Assembly (NCBI RefSeq): GCF_900114495.1
Contig: NZ_FOZI01000001.1
Coordinates: 73,132-137,131 of the forward strand
DNA length: 64,000 nt
Reading direction: 5' to 3'
Origin: Dyella sp. OK004
Lineage (GTDB): Bacteria > Pseudomonadota > Gammaproteobacteria > Xanthomonadales > Rhodanobacteraceae
Position numbers and translations under genes: made by a program. Positions 34,823-44,300 of this stretch are shown here, piece by piece. Under the pieces are notes generated by a model. That model made no database searches. It was not told the origin of the DNA and worked only from the letters and a program-made list of their open reading frames with translations. Positions within the stretch are counted from its first letter, which is position 1, and every line of letters starts with the position of its first letter.

Positions 34823-35762
34823 GGGGGCGTTCCTCCGTCGGAGCGGATTCACTGGGCACATCCTCACTGGGCGTGTCCTCGCTCGGGGTGCTCGTATTGA
34901 TCGGCGTGGTGTTGATCGCGAAGTAGCCGGTGATCATGCCTCGCAGCTGGTTGAACACGCCGCTGATCAACACTTCGAACAGGTGGATCAGCACGAAGAC
35001 GACGAAGCCCCAGGCGATGATGAAATGGATGGTGCGGGCCGATTGTCGACCTCCGACGGCTTCGACCATGGGCGAAAGCACGGCATCCATGCGTGGCGAC
35101 ATGGCCAGACCCATCAGCACGATACCCACGCCGAATACGAAGATGACGGTCAGGTAGGCCAGTCGCTGCAGGATGTTGTAGCGCAACGCCTCTTCGCCAT
35201 GAGGGTGCTTAAAGCGCAAATGATCGACGATGGATCGCCCTATGCCGCGCCAGTCTGCCCCGGTGGGCCACAAGTCTCGTTGCAAGTGTCGCGTAGCCAC
35301 GGCGTAGCCGACATAGCACAGCCCGTTCAGCACAAACACCCAGGCAAAGAAGAAGTGCCAGCGTCGCCCCATCGCCAGCCATTGCGGGCCAGGCACGGTG
35401 AGCCAGGACGGAAACCCGCGCACTTGAGGGTTGCCGTCCTTTCCGCTCGAGACACCGAGAACGCCGGTAGTGGTGAACTCATGCTTCCCGATATGCGTAA
35501 CACCCACCAAGTTCCCCGCCGCGTCCTTGCGGGCGTCCAAGGCCAGAATTTCGGTTCCTTCGTCGGATCGATTGCCCCAGTACAGACTTGGGTGCGCGTT
35601 GAATATCTGCAGCCCGCTGAAGAGCATGAGCGTCAGCGCGATAACGTTGATCCAGTGCATGATCCGAATCGGCAGTGGGTGCCGATAGATCACCTTGCGC
35701 GATTCCGTAACCGCCATGGGAATCGGAGGGGATACGTCTGCATCAAGGCCTTCCGTACTCAT
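34815..35762 (-). CDS. Cytochrome b561-family membrane subunit
   Basis: About 315 residues from the ATG at 35762, which has GGAG 7 nt upstream. Four to five membrane helices with haem-ligating histidines in RIMHWINVIALTLMLFSGLQIF, RRWHFFFAWVFVLNGLCYV and TIHFIIAWGFVVFVLIHLFEVL. It should shuttle electrons from quinol to the molybdoprotein encoded next. The cytoplasmic tail carries a short degenerate repeat (TPSEDTPSEDVPSES) of unknown role. Confidence 0.9.
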   Translation of the reverse strand: MSTEGLDADVSPPIPMAVTESRKVIYRHPLPIRIMHWINVIALTLMLFSGLQIFNAHPSLYWGNRSDEGTEILALDARKDAAGNLVGVTHIGKHEFTTTGVLGVSSGKDGNPQVRGFPSWLTVPGPQWLAMGRRWHFFFAWVFVLNGLCYVGYAVATRHLQRDLWPTGADWRGIGRSIVDHLRFKHPHGEEALRYNILQRLAYLTVIFVFGVGIVLMGLAMSPRMDAVLSPMVEAVGGRQSARTIHFIIAWGFVVFVLIHLFEVLISGVFNQLRGMITGYFAINTTPINTSTPSEDTPSEDVPSESAPTEERPHD

Positions 35763-36038
35763 AGCCATACTCCGCGGAAGCAAGGCAAACCGAGCGGCAC
35801 GGCAATCAGCTTACTCCTGCCTCGGCGGTGGCGCGCCGATTTCGTTGGGGCCTTTGCGGAGAGCGGATACCACATGCGCCTCGGGTCGAAACGCAGTCGC
35901 TTGGCAGTCCAGGATTCCTGCGGACGTGGAATAGATAAGAGGGTCCCTAGCCGCACGGAAATCACCTTACATAGCCCCCTTGGATTGCCTAACTTGTCAT
36001 GTGCGCGGTGTGCGGCTATGCCTTCGAAGCCCTGCTCG

Positions 36039-37322
36039 TCATCTGTTTTCCATTTCGATAGCCGAGCTTACGGCTGAGGAAGATGCTTCCCCGTCTATGT
36101 GGCCTCCGGTCTTGCGCCATGCAGGGCGCAGCCCGTAGGTAAGGCTTCGCCAGAGCCACTCTACCGGGCCGAAATGAAAACGCCGCAACCACCAATAGCT
36201 GGCGATCGCCTGCAAGGAAAACACCATCACACCGACTAGCGTGACGGCGATAAGACCATAGCGCGGCCCTACCCCCAGGCCGATGCCATAGAACAATGCG
36301 ACGCCGACGATGCTTTGCAACAAGTAGTTAGTTAGCGCCATGCGCCCGACGGGTGCCAGCTTAGACAACCAACGCTGCGCGGATGGAAGCAGGTACAGCA
36401 ACACGAAACCGCAGGCCCAGGCGATGCCAACCGCCAATGGCGCCGTACGTTGAATCACGCGGGTCACGTATCTGCCGAGTTCGCTGTTGAGCAGGGGGAA
36501 CTCGGCACGCAGATCTGCCTGAAACGCTTCCACTAGCATCGCCCACAGGCCAACGACCAGGCTGCCAAGAAATAGCCGCCACAATAACTTGTGATGCTGC
36601 CGCGGGTGCTGCAGCAATCCGACACGGCCGGCCCAATAGCCAAGCAGAAAACGCCCTAATACGAATAGCAGCAGGGCCCAGTTGGTCGTGCGCGCCCATT
36701 GTGCGGTGAAAATATTTTGAAACAAGGCGACTGACCAGGAATCAGCGCCAAACGCCTGCAGTGCCTGGGCGTAGACGTCATTCGAGCGCGGAAACCCCTG
36801 CATCAATGGACGAATCCAAGGTAGCAGCAACGGCGGAAGCAGCAGCGCGCATACTAATCCGCTGCCGATCAACATGCGCGCACTTGCATGGCGAAACGGG
36901 AGCAGCAACAAACCGACGACGGCATAGGTCAACAAGATGTCGCCCCACCATATGAACCAGCCGTGGATCGCGCCGATTACGGCCAATACAAGCATTCGCC
37001 GCACATAACGACGGGTGCTCGCGGTATCCGTGCGCTCCATCTGCAATGCGAAACCCAGGCCGAACAACAGGGAGAACACGGTGATGGCTTTGATGTCCAC
37101 CAGCCACGTCATCAAAGCAGCCACAACCCGGTCCGACCCGGCGGTAATCAGATGTTCCTGCTGCTCCTCTGGAAGGAAGGCATACAGCGAAAGATAGGTC
37201 AGGTTGACCAGAAAGACGCCGAACAGAGCGAAGCCACGCAAGGAGTCAATCAGCTCATGACGCGTACGTACGGGTCGCGTGCTTATGACCGAGTGCGTGG
37301 ATGGGCGTGAGTAAGGTTCCAT
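36039..37322 (-). CDS. DUF418 membrane protein
   Basis: 427 residues with about ten membrane helices. N-terminal signature RHELIDSLRGFALFGVFLVNL, then DIKAITVFSLLFGLGFALQMER and IHGWFIWWGDILLTYAVVGLLL, then the C-terminal DUF418 domain including VGRMALTNYLLQSIVGVALFYGIGLG and GPVEWLWRSLTYG. Related to YeiB-type acyltransferase-like proteins. Stands alone; the flanking spacers (35763-36038 and 37323-37590) show no gene. Function unknown. Confidence 0.9.
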   Translation of the reverse strand: MEPYSRPSTHSVISTRPVRTRHELIDSLRGFALFGVFLVNLTYLSLYAFLPEEQQEHLITAGSDRVVAALMTWLVDIKAITVFSLLFGLGFALQMERTDTASTRRYVRRMLVLAVIGAIHGWFIWWGDILLTYAVVGLLLLPFRHASARMLIGSGLVCALLLPPLLLPWIRPLMQGFPRSNDVYAQALQAFGADSWSVALFQNIFTAQWARTTNWALLLFVLGRFLLGYWAGRVGLLQHPRQHHKLLWRLFLGSLVVGLWAMLVEAFQADLRAEFPLLNSELGRYVTRVIQRTAPLAVGIAWACGFVLLYLLPSAQRWLSKLAPVGRMALTNYLLQSIVGVALFYGIGLGVGPRYGLIAVTLVGVMVFSLQAIASYWWLRRFHFGPVEWLWRSLTYGLRPAWRKTGGHIDGEASSSAVSSAIEMENR

Positions 37323-37590
37323 CGATACTCCCGTAGAGGAACTGTCCGGACTTCTCTGGATCGGAAACGAGCATTTCCAACCGACTTCGTATGCCAGGGG
37401 TCTCCCCTATCCTCGCTCAAGAAAGAGCTACGAGCGAGTAGATATTGCCACCTTGCCTTCGTCATCGACGTGTTCGCACGCCGAATCGTAGGCCGGCGGA
37501 TCAGCACTTCGATGCGGACGGACTTTCTGCTCGCTGCGCTGGAACAGGTACCGGAAGAACCGGGTGACGCGAGCGTCATCCACGCGGCGA

Positions 37591-39156
37591 CTAGAGCAGG
37601 CCATCGATAGGAAGCAGGTGCAGCAGCGTCACTTCCGTGCGCCGCTTGGTGTTTGCAGCGGGATCGCGCTGATAAGTGACCGGCTTGCCATCATCCTCTG
37701 CCCGCCAGACGAGGTCGTGGGAAGCCGAATCGATCGTCACCTGATACGCATTGGAAGGCCGCGTCGCCGTATGGAAGAAGTCGCTGACGGCATGGGCCAA
37801 TCCAGGCGAATCTACGATGACGCCCATTTCGGTATTGAGCAACTTGGAGCGCTGATCCATGTTGAGAGAGCCGATGAAGACCTGATGGCCGTCCACGACG
37901 ATGGTCTTGGCGTGAAGACTGATACCCGACGATTTACCAATAGATGTGGATGACTGACTCTGGCCCGACGTTGGCTTGAGCTCATAGAGCTGCACGCCAC
38001 CTTCGGCCAGCGCCTTGCGATAGTGCACATAGCCCGCATGCGCCGCCGTCTCGTCAGTCGACGCCAGTGAGTTCGTCAGTATCTTGATGGACACGCCACT
38101 CTGTGCCAGCGACACGAGGTGCTTCGTGCCGGCATCACCGGGTATGAAGTATGGCGTCGTCGCCAGTATCTCGTGCTGCGCGCCGTCCACCATGGTCTTT
38201 AGCCGCGGGCCGATGCGCAGCGCCGGCACGTCGCCGGTGGCCTCGATCTTCTCTGGCTGATCGGCTACGAGCTCGGCATCGCCCCAGAACCATGCTCCTC
38301 GCCTGTCGGCGGTCGGCCCATCCGGCAACTCATCCAGCACGGCCTGCGCATAGTCGGATTGTGCAAATGCCCGCACCTCCTTCTGGAGAATCAATCGCGC
38401 GGCTGCAAGGCGCTGGCCAGAGCCATCCGTCTTCTTGAGCTGGTTGAGTGGATAGGCGGCATCGCAGTTCCAGTAAGCATCGAACGCTTCGGAAGCCTGC
38501 GGGACAACGGGGCCGATAGCCACCACGTCGAGGTCGCGGAAGCGCGTGTCGCTGCCCGCGTCGAAGTAAGGATCGCCAATATTGCGTCCGCCGATGACGG
38601 CCACGCTGTTGTCGACGATGAACGACTTGTTGTGCATACGCCGATTGAGGCGTCGCCATTCCAACATGAGCTGGGTGACACGGGACAGCAGCGTCGGGTC
38701 CCGCGTCTGGAATGGATTGAACAGCCGGACCTCGATGTTCGGATGCGAATCCAGCGCTTCGAACAGATGACCCTTGTCATCGAAGTTGTTGTCGTCGATG
38801 AGCATCCGGACACGCACGCCGCGATCGGCAGCGGCAAGAAGATGCTGCATCATCAGATGTCCGGTCATGTCGTTGGCAAAGATGTAGTACTGCAAGTCGA
38901 TCGAGTGCGCGGCATGATCGGCTAGCGCCACCCGACTTAGCAGGGCGTTCGTGCTCAATGTCAGCAACCGAAAGCCCGACTGGTGCGGATGCTTGTCCAC
39001 CTCCGAATGGGCGTACCGCGCTGATGCGGTATCGGCCGCTGTCGACAAGTGGTGCGTCTCCGCCTTCTCTGTGCTGGGCGGGAGCGTGGAGCACGCCTGA
39101 AGGAAAACACAAAGGATTGTGAAGGCGAACGCGACGACCCAACGATCTGTTCGCAT
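37591..39156 (-). CDS. Phospholipase D-family lipoprotein (cardiolipin synthase-like)
   Basis: 521 residues. N-terminal lipoprotein signal (FTILCVFLQAC, lipobox LQAC) followed by two PLD half-sites: HNKSFIVDNSVAVIGGRNIGDPYFD and HAKTIVVDGHQVFIGSLNMDQRS, each with HxKxxxxD. The arrangement resembles cardiolipin synthase C/YmdC-type proteins. The enzyme would be tethered in the periplasm and could remodel phospholipids. No operon partner; the 39157-39463 spacer downstream of the neighbouring gene is empty. Confidence 0.9.
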   Translation of the reverse strand: MRTDRWVVAFAFTILCVFLQACSTLPPSTEKAETHHLSTAADTASARYAHSEVDKHPHQSGFRLLTLSTNALLSRVALADHAAHSIDLQYYIFANDMTGHLMMQHLLAAADRGVRVRMLIDDNNFDDKGHLFEALDSHPNIEVRLFNPFQTRDPTLLSRVTQLMLEWRRLNRRMHNKSFIVDNSVAVIGGRNIGDPYFDAGSDTRFRDLDVVAIGPVVPQASEAFDAYWNCDAAYPLNQLKKTDGSGQRLAAARLILQKEVRAFAQSDYAQAVLDELPDGPTADRRGAWFWGDAELVADQPEKIEATGDVPALRIGPRLKTMVDGAQHEILATTPYFIPGDAGTKHLVSLAQSGVSIKILTNSLASTDETAAHAGYVHYRKALAEGGVQLYELKPTSGQSQSSTSIGKSSGISLHAKTIVVDGHQVFIGSLNMDQRSKLLNTEMGVIVDSPGLAHAVSDFFHTATRPSNAYQVTIDSASHDLVWRAEDDGKPVTYQRDPAANTKRRTEVTLLHLLPIDGLL

Positions 39157-39463
39157 ACCTACACCCTCAGATAGGCCAGCCAGTCCGCGACTCGTGGACC
39201 TTTCCCGCTCCGGTTACATCGTTCATTTAGCACAGCCAGGCCCTATCCCGACTGACCGCAGAAGTCTGCACCTGCTTGTTCAGGGTTGGTGCCGAAAGAT
39301 AGAGGCTTCCAGCCGAGCATTCCCGCTAACCATAGTCCCGGAATCCGCAACGCTAGAAGCACCAGGGATCGCCGGAGCCCCAATTCGGTCTCTCAACCTG
39401 ACTGGAGCCTCGACTGGGCGCAGTCGCTGACTTCGAATGAGCGCTTCCGAAACGCTCCGACGA

Positions 39464-41494
39464 TCAGCCAAGTGATGGAAACGCCGTGATGCGCAACTTG
39501 GCTCCCGCATACGGCACCAGCGTGATGGATTGCACGCTCTCATCGGTGGATGATTCGGCATGGGCCGGCACAGGATCGGCACTACCTTCCGACGCCTTCC
39601 AAGCGGGCACATAACGCCCTTGCATGGCTAGTCGCACGGCAGCCGCAGCACCTGCGAACGGCCTTTCGCCGACGGGGTGCTCGCTCACCGTGACAGGCAC
39701 ATCCGGCTTGATGCCGATATTCCAGCGCGAGCCGGGATACACCTGCCAATCGTTCGTTGGGGCACGCTTGCGCCAGACGACCCAGTTCTCCCCGATGGGG
39801 AATGCGTAGACCAAGGCCCCACGAGTGAAGCTCAGCGCGCCGTTGTAGCCATGCTCGATCTTTACCGCGGCGTTGAACGTCACTTCAACCGTATCGCCGG
39901 GCGCCCATATGCGATCAATCGTCGTGAAGCCAGGAGTCGTTTCGACCGGCGCTCCGTTCACTGCGATTCGCGTGCCCTGCGACCACGCGGGAATGCGCAA
40001 CCGCAAGGGGAACGCAACGGCACGGTGCGGCCTCAGTGTGATGCTGACGGTTTGCCGAAATGGATAATCGCTGACCTGCTCAACCACTAAGGGCACCGCA
40101 CGCACTACGGTCGTCACCGTACACGGCGCGTAGCCCATCGCAGCCAGCCCCTGCTCGGCCGTTGCCATCCACAAGCTATTGGCGAACTTCGGCCAGCCTT
40201 GATGGAAATTCGCCGTGCAGCAGCGGAAATTGGGCTCGAGTCCAAACAGATTCGATTCCGGCCCGTCGGTGGTCCACGGTTGACGGTGCAGACTGCATTC
40301 GACCTGGTTGGATTGCTGGTTGTACTGATGTGCCCACATGTCATCGGTCAGCGCACCCGGCAGCGCATTGAACGCGATGCGCTCCAGCCGATCGCCCAAC
40401 GCGGCATCGCCGGTAATGGCCAATGCCACCTCTAACGAAAACATGGTCTCTACCACCGTGCACAGCTCGGTGCCTTGCGAAGGACTGCGGCCGGCAAGAT
40501 GCTCATCGGCGGAAAACATGCCATTGGGCAAGCCGTGATACGTGTCCAGCATGCTCAGTTGATGATGTACGGCATCGCGATCGGTCCCGCTCCCCGACGC
40601 CACCGACCACACCGGAGACGCTTTCAACGCCTGTGCAATGTTGACGCCATACACCTGCAAGCCAAGGTCTTCCATAAAGGCATCGGAACCACCGGCTTGC
40701 TTGCGTAATGCGTCCGCATCGGTCTTCTCCGTGAAGGGGAAATGGGCAAACATGCTTTGCCAGTCGTAACCTTGCTGCTTGAGCAGATGCGCAAGCTCAA
40801 GCAATGCTGCATCACGAGTGCGCTGATAGAGCCACAGCACGGAAATGAGCTCGTCCTGCCATCGCATGCGCCCCCAATCGCGCAACGGCCGTGCAGGCAG
40901 CGCCTGCAACTGATAATGAAAATAACGCGTCATCAACGGCACAACGCGGGGATCGCCGGTGAGCTCGTGATACTGCGTCAGCACCTTGAGCATGACCATG
41001 CGCGGCCACCAGTCGTCATTGCTCCGCGGGCCGAACATGCCGTTTTCCCAAGGGTGGTCCAGCGTCCAGTCGATAAAACGCATCGCCTTCGCCTTGAGCT
41101 TCGGCGAATCCAGTTGCCATGCCAGCGGAACCAGCCCGTCGAGAAAATAGGGGCCGTCTTCCCACGACTCGCCTTTGCCGCCCAACCATCCACTATCCGG
41201 CCCAAGGATCGGCCAGAACTCATCGAGATGACCGCCCAGGCCGCCCGCCTGGATTTGCAGCTGCCGCAACAACCAGCCACTCGCCTTGATTGAACCGGTC
41301 GGCAGAAGCGCAAAGGGCTGTTGCATCAACGGCGCTTGCGTAAATAACGGCGCTTGTTGCGCACGCCCCGCAACCGCTTCTGCTGCCGATGTCGCGTCTG
41401 CGCGAAGCGGGCGGAATGTCATCGCACTCATCACCCCTGCCAAGGCCATGCCTTGCAGAAAGGAACGGCGGCTCATCGAAGACAGCGGTGGCAT
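39464..41494 (-). CDS. Glycoside hydrolase family 127 (beta-L-arabinofuranosidase-like, DUF1680)
   Basis: 676 residues with a twin-arginine signal (MSRRSFLQGMALAGVMSAM). The (alpha/alpha)6 barrel includes the family's zinc-thiolate site: Glu343 and Cys345 in TELCTVVE, and the adjacent Cys425-Cys426 in FRCCTANFHQGW, one of which is the catalytic nucleophile in studied GH127 enzymes. C-terminal beta domains follow. Start at 41494 has GAGAG 7 nt upstream. Suggests use of arabinose-containing plant glycans. It is the last ordinary gene before the palindrome-divided region. Confidence 0.92.
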   Translation of the reverse strand: MPPLSSMSRRSFLQGMALAGVMSAMTFRPLRADATSAAEAVAGRAQQAPLFTQAPLMQQPFALLPTGSIKASGWLLRQLQIQAGGLGGHLDEFWPILGPDSGWLGGKGESWEDGPYFLDGLVPLAWQLDSPKLKAKAMRFIDWTLDHPWENGMFGPRSNDDWWPRMVMLKVLTQYHELTGDPRVVPLMTRYFHYQLQALPARPLRDWGRMRWQDELISVLWLYQRTRDAALLELAHLLKQQGYDWQSMFAHFPFTEKTDADALRKQAGGSDAFMEDLGLQVYGVNIAQALKASPVWSVASGSGTDRDAVHHQLSMLDTYHGLPNGMFSADEHLAGRSPSQGTELCTVVETMFSLEVALAITGDAALGDRLERIAFNALPGALTDDMWAHQYNQQSNQVECSLHRQPWTTDGPESNLFGLEPNFRCCTANFHQGWPKFANSLWMATAEQGLAAMGYAPCTVTTVVRAVPLVVEQVSDYPFRQTVSITLRPHRAVAFPLRLRIPAWSQGTRIAVNGAPVETTPGFTTIDRIWAPGDTVEVTFNAAVKIEHGYNGALSFTRGALVYAFPIGENWVVWRKRAPTNDWQVYPGSRWNIGIKPDVPVTVSEHPVGERPFAGAAAAVRLAMQGRYVPAWKASEGSADPVPAHAESSTDESVQSITLVPYAGAKLRITAFPSLG

Positions 41495-41612
41495 GCGATT
41501 ACTCTCGGCCGGCGGCGATCCGGCGAGTGTTGTTCAATTGTCCGACAAATTCAAATAGGCCCGGGAATTTCGGCTTCATTCCAAGGGTGTCCGCTTTGAG
41601 TCGAAAGCGGAC

Positions 41613-41669
41613 ATTCAACACTGGAGTTAAGTGGAGCCGGAGGCGTCCGCCTTGAACGAATAGTTAGGC
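41613..41669 (-). other. attC-like integron recombination site
   Basis: On the minus strand the 57-bp stretch begins GCCTAAC (fits RYYYAAC), continues TATTCGTTCAAG, has a central region, then CTTAACTCC, and ends GTTGAAT (fits GTTRRRY). The TTCGTTCAAG and CTTAACTC boxes are those of classical 59-base elements. The stop codon TAA of the upstream VOC gene is inside the first core (GCC TAA C), as in genuine gene cassettes. No second site of equal quality and no integrase gene were found in the window. Confidence 0.65.
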
Positions 41670-42035
41670 AGCATGACTTGCTTCGTCATCACCATCCGCT
41701 AACGGAAAGAGCAGCTCGTTGTCATCGGGATCGTCAATCTGGATCACATCGTAGCCCCACCAGGATTTCTTGCTAGGAATGGAGCGCTCAGCAATTTCGC
41801 GCTTGAATTCCGCAATACCCTCACGAGTGAGCTCTACAAACAGGCGCCCTTTGTCTCTACGTCCAGCATCCTCGTAAAGAATAATTTCACAGCCCGCTCT
41901 ATCGACTTGACATACCTTGCCCTGCCCATCGCCCTCGTGCCACGCCCTTTTGAAACCAAGCATATCGGTATAGAAGTGCAATGCACGATTGACGTCACTG
42001 ACAAAGAGGACCGGCCTTGCATACCACCTATGCAT
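41664..42035 (-). CDS. VOC-family (glyoxalase/bleomycin-resistance fold) protein, cassette-like
   Basis: About 123 residues from the ATG at 42035 (GGAG 7 nt upstream). One vicinal-oxygen-chelate domain: HRWYARPVLFVSDVNRALHFYTDMLGFKRAWHE at the start, VDRAGCEIILYED in the middle and IDDPDDNELLFPLAD at the end, the last normally holding the metal-binding Glu. VOC proteins include glyoxalases, dioxygenases and antibiotic-binding proteins; no specific substrate can be inferred. The stop codon lies inside an attC-like site, as in an integron cassette. Confidence 0.85.
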   Translation of the reverse strand: MHRWYARPVLFVSDVNRALHFYTDMLGFKRAWHEGDGQGKVCQVDRAGCEIILYEDAGRRDKGRLFVELTREGIAEFKREIAERSIPSKKSWWGYDVIQIDDPDDNELLFPLADGDDEASHAA

Positions 42036-42301
42036 GATATTTCTCCGAGGGTACGTTGCGCGTCCCAACTACCGAATAGACGGACGTGCACGTCCGAATT
42101 ATAGATCTGCGCTCACCTGCTGAACGCGGCCCCTAGTCACCAACTGTCCGCTTTGGGTCGAAAGCAGACGTTAACGATGCCTCAAGCATCGCCAATCTAA
42201 GGGAACAGACTCTCTGAGCCGCTAAAGCGACTGCTTCCTACCCTGCTACACGGCTTTGCTCGGCGGCATCGGTTCTGACGAATTAGCGGGCTTTCATAGC
42301 A

Positions 42302-42613
42302 CTACGGCAGTCTGAACTTGCGAGTGGTGCGCAGCGGCCAGATGGATGTGAAGCGGGTGCCGCCTGCCACGCGGAAGGCGGCTGAAACGCCGTTCAGAAC
42401 GCCCAATCCTTCGAGAACGTCTTTTGCGCGCCGAAACGAATTTCGCGGGTCAGACGCAAGCATGAAAAGATTGATCTCTTTTGGACTGACATCGTAGCCC
42501 TCCAGTTCGACTGCATTGCCCAATGCCTCCTTCAACTTTCCCTCAATCGCTGCGAGAAAGGCTTCGTCGGCCAGAGACTTGCGCCAGAACTTGATGACGA
42601 GCTGATAATCCAT
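42302..42613 (-). CDS. Small conserved hypothetical protein
   Basis: 103 residues starting MDYQLVIKFWRKSLADEAFL. A compact alpha/beta pattern with AIEGKLKEALGNAVELEGYDVSPKEINLFMLASDP and AKDVLEGLGVLNGVSAAFRVAGGTRFTSIWP. No signal peptide or membrane helix. I do not recognise a characterised family. It begins 19 bp after the stop of a frameshifted membrane gene and may have been co-transcribed with it. Confidence 0.7.
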   Translation of the reverse strand: MDYQLVIKFWRKSLADEAFLAAIEGKLKEALGNAVELEGYDVSPKEINLFMLASDPRNSFRRAKDVLEGLGVLNGVSAAFRVAGGTRFTSIWPLRTTRKFRLP

Positions 42614-42632
42614 TGGGCGATTGTAAGCCCAA

Positions 42633-42855
42633 CTATCTCCACTTCCACCGAAAAACCCGAACCCGCCCCCAGATCAGTGCAACCCAACCGCCTGCGATGC
42701 CGTAGATCGCCAGCAATGCTCCGACAAACGGCAACGGAAGAAAGCGGATAAGTGGAAGCTAGAACCACCAAGCCAAAGCCGCAGAGCGCGCAAATGAAGG
42801 CCATCCCGCCACAGATAGCGGGGCCAAGCACTTCGCCTTCCTTAGCTAACCGCAT
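42633..42855 (-). pseudogene. Frameshifted small two-helix membrane protein
   Basis: The reading frame starts MRLAKEGEVLGPAICGGMAF and forms one membrane helix up to CGFGLVVLAS, then turns basic and non-hydrophobic. Moving frame near 42735-42765 restores a second helix, IRFLPLPFVGALLAIYGIAG then GWVALIWGRVRVFRWKWR, ending at a TAG at 42633-42635 just before the next gene. This is best explained by an indel in a formerly intact protein of about 74 residues. Confidence 0.6.
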
Positions 42856-42930
42856 GAGATCGCCCCTGCCTGCAACCTTCCCGCGGAGCCATCGAACAAT
42901 GTCCGCTAAGGGTTGGAAGCGGACCGTGCA

Positions 42931-43197
42931 CTAGCTCAGATGGAAGCCCACGATCAAGATCAATAACCCCATGCCAAACGCCGCTCCCATAGCCATCCAA
43001 AACCGGGTTCCTCGTACAAGCAAGGTCAAGGTGAACACGGCGCCTGCACACGAGTAGGAATCAACGGATGCCGAAGGATTGGACTGACTCCATGGCCTAA
43101 GAATGAGCAGATATTCCAAGGCGAAACATGTGATCACAAGCCGAGCGTGCCAATTCAAGTTCCATGATTTCGCCAATGTCATCGTCCCCGGCTTCAT
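42931..43197 (-). CDS. Small membrane protein (paralogue of 48067-48327)
   Basis: About 88 residues, with helices HARLVITCFALEYLLIL, CAGAVFTLTLLVRG and FWMAMGAAFGMGLLILIVGF. It aligns along its length with the product at 48067-48327: AKSWNLNWHARLVI against AREWNLSWRLRLVI, LLILRPWSQ against LLFARPWSG, and DSYSCAGAVFTLTLL against GAYTCSAAFLTLALV. Start uncertain (43236, 43197 or 43182). A palindrome copy begins 7 bp beyond the stop. Function unknown. Confidence 0.7.
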   Translation of the reverse strand: MKPGTMTLAKSWNLNWHARLVITCFALEYLLILRPWSQSNPSASVDSYSCAGAVFTLTLLVRGTRFWMAMGAAFGMGLLILIVGFHLS

Positions 43198-43383
43198 CGC
43201 GTGCACACACCGACGAAGTTGATCAATCGAAGCCATGGGTCGCGATCAGCGCGCCAGGATCTTGATCAGCGTTGGCCTATGGGCCGGAATCGGCCAGGAG
43301 CGGTCATATGTTTGTGCTGGAAGCACGCCCGCGACTTGATACAGTACGACGATAAACCCGCACGAACCTGAAGTGAGCCATCT

Positions 43384-43971
43384 ATGGGCAAATTACCTTC
43401 CCGTGCTATGCCGGAACCGCAGAGTTTTCGGTCATCAAAAGAACTTCGCGCATGGATGGCGAAGGAGCACGCCCGAGCCCGTGGTCTGCTCCTGCGAATT
43501 TACAAGAAAGACTCTGGTGTTCCATCGGTCACGTATGCCGAGGCGCTTGACCAGGCGCTATGTTTCGGTTGGATAGATGGGAAAAAGCTGCCGTTTGACG
43601 CGAACTCCTGGGTGCAAAAATTCACCCCGCGCAGGGCGAAAAGCGGTTGGTCCAAGATAAATGTTGCGCATGTGGATCGGCTTATCCAGGAGGGCCAAAT
43701 GACGCCTGCTGGTCTCAAGGAAGTAGAAGCGGCCAAAGCTGACGGGCGCTGGACCACTGCGTATGATTCTTCCGCTAACGCAACGGTGCCTCCGGAGTTC
43801 ATCGAGGAGCTCGCACGTAACGCCAAGGCAAAGCAGTTCTACGCAACGCTCAACAAAGCCAATCTGTATTCGATTGCCTACCGGTTGCAAACAGCAAAGC
43901 GCTCAGAGACAAAGATCAAGCGCATAAAACTGATTATCGATATGCTCGCGCGCGGCGAGAAATTTCACTGA
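43384..43971 (+). CDS. YdeI/OmpD-associated family protein
   Basis: 195 residues, cytoplasmic. Typical segments are SFRSSKELRAWMAKEHARARGLLLRIYKK, TYAEALDQALCFGWIDGKKLPFD, FTPRRAKSGWSKIN and VPPEFIEELARNAKAKQFYATLN, followed by a basic C-terminal helix (RSETKIKRIKLIIDML). The family is linked to resistance to peptides and antibiotics in some bacteria, but the biochemical activity is not known. One of the few plus-strand genes in this block; its flanking palindromes keep the common orientation. Confidence 0.88.
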   Translation: MGKLPSRAMPEPQSFRSSKELRAWMAKEHARARGLLLRIYKKDSGVPSVTYAEALDQALCFGWIDGKKLPFDANSWVQKFTPRRAKSGWSKINVAHVDRLIQEGQMTPAGLKEVEAAKADGRWTTAYDSSANATVPPEFIEELARNAKAKQFYATLNKANLYSIAYRLQTAKRSETKIKRIKLIIDMLARGEKFH

Positions 43972-44300
43972 CTGCCCAGGCCAGTGCGTCGAAGCACTGC
44001 CATTCGCCACTCCCGCGTCCATGATCGCCTCTCCTAAGCTGCCCTCTCCAGCCGCGGCCGCCGACAGGCCGCTTGGGGTCGAAAGCGGACACTGCCCGAC
44101 AGCGCACAAGCGGCCGATCTGTGTATGGGGCGGAAACGGACGTCGTGAGTTACAGGCTCCGCCAAGCGTCCACGTCACTCGACCCTCCAGCCAAATCCTG
44201 GCAGGGAGCATCGAAACACGCCTGTCTTTCAATCATAGGCCGACTGCGGTGCGGAAAATCGGCTCGCGCTGCCGAACCTCCGCAGCAACGTTGCTATTCA

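Noticed and set aside
36039-37322. DUF418 protein as part of the molybdopterin oxidoreductase operon
   Set aside because: Separated by about 280 bp with no coupling and no functional link known.
42140-42240. Second attC site next to the palindrome at 42146
   Set aside because: A GCTAATTCGTC box near 42280 and GTTAAC near 42170 are suggestive, but the paired inner boxes and core spacing are missing.
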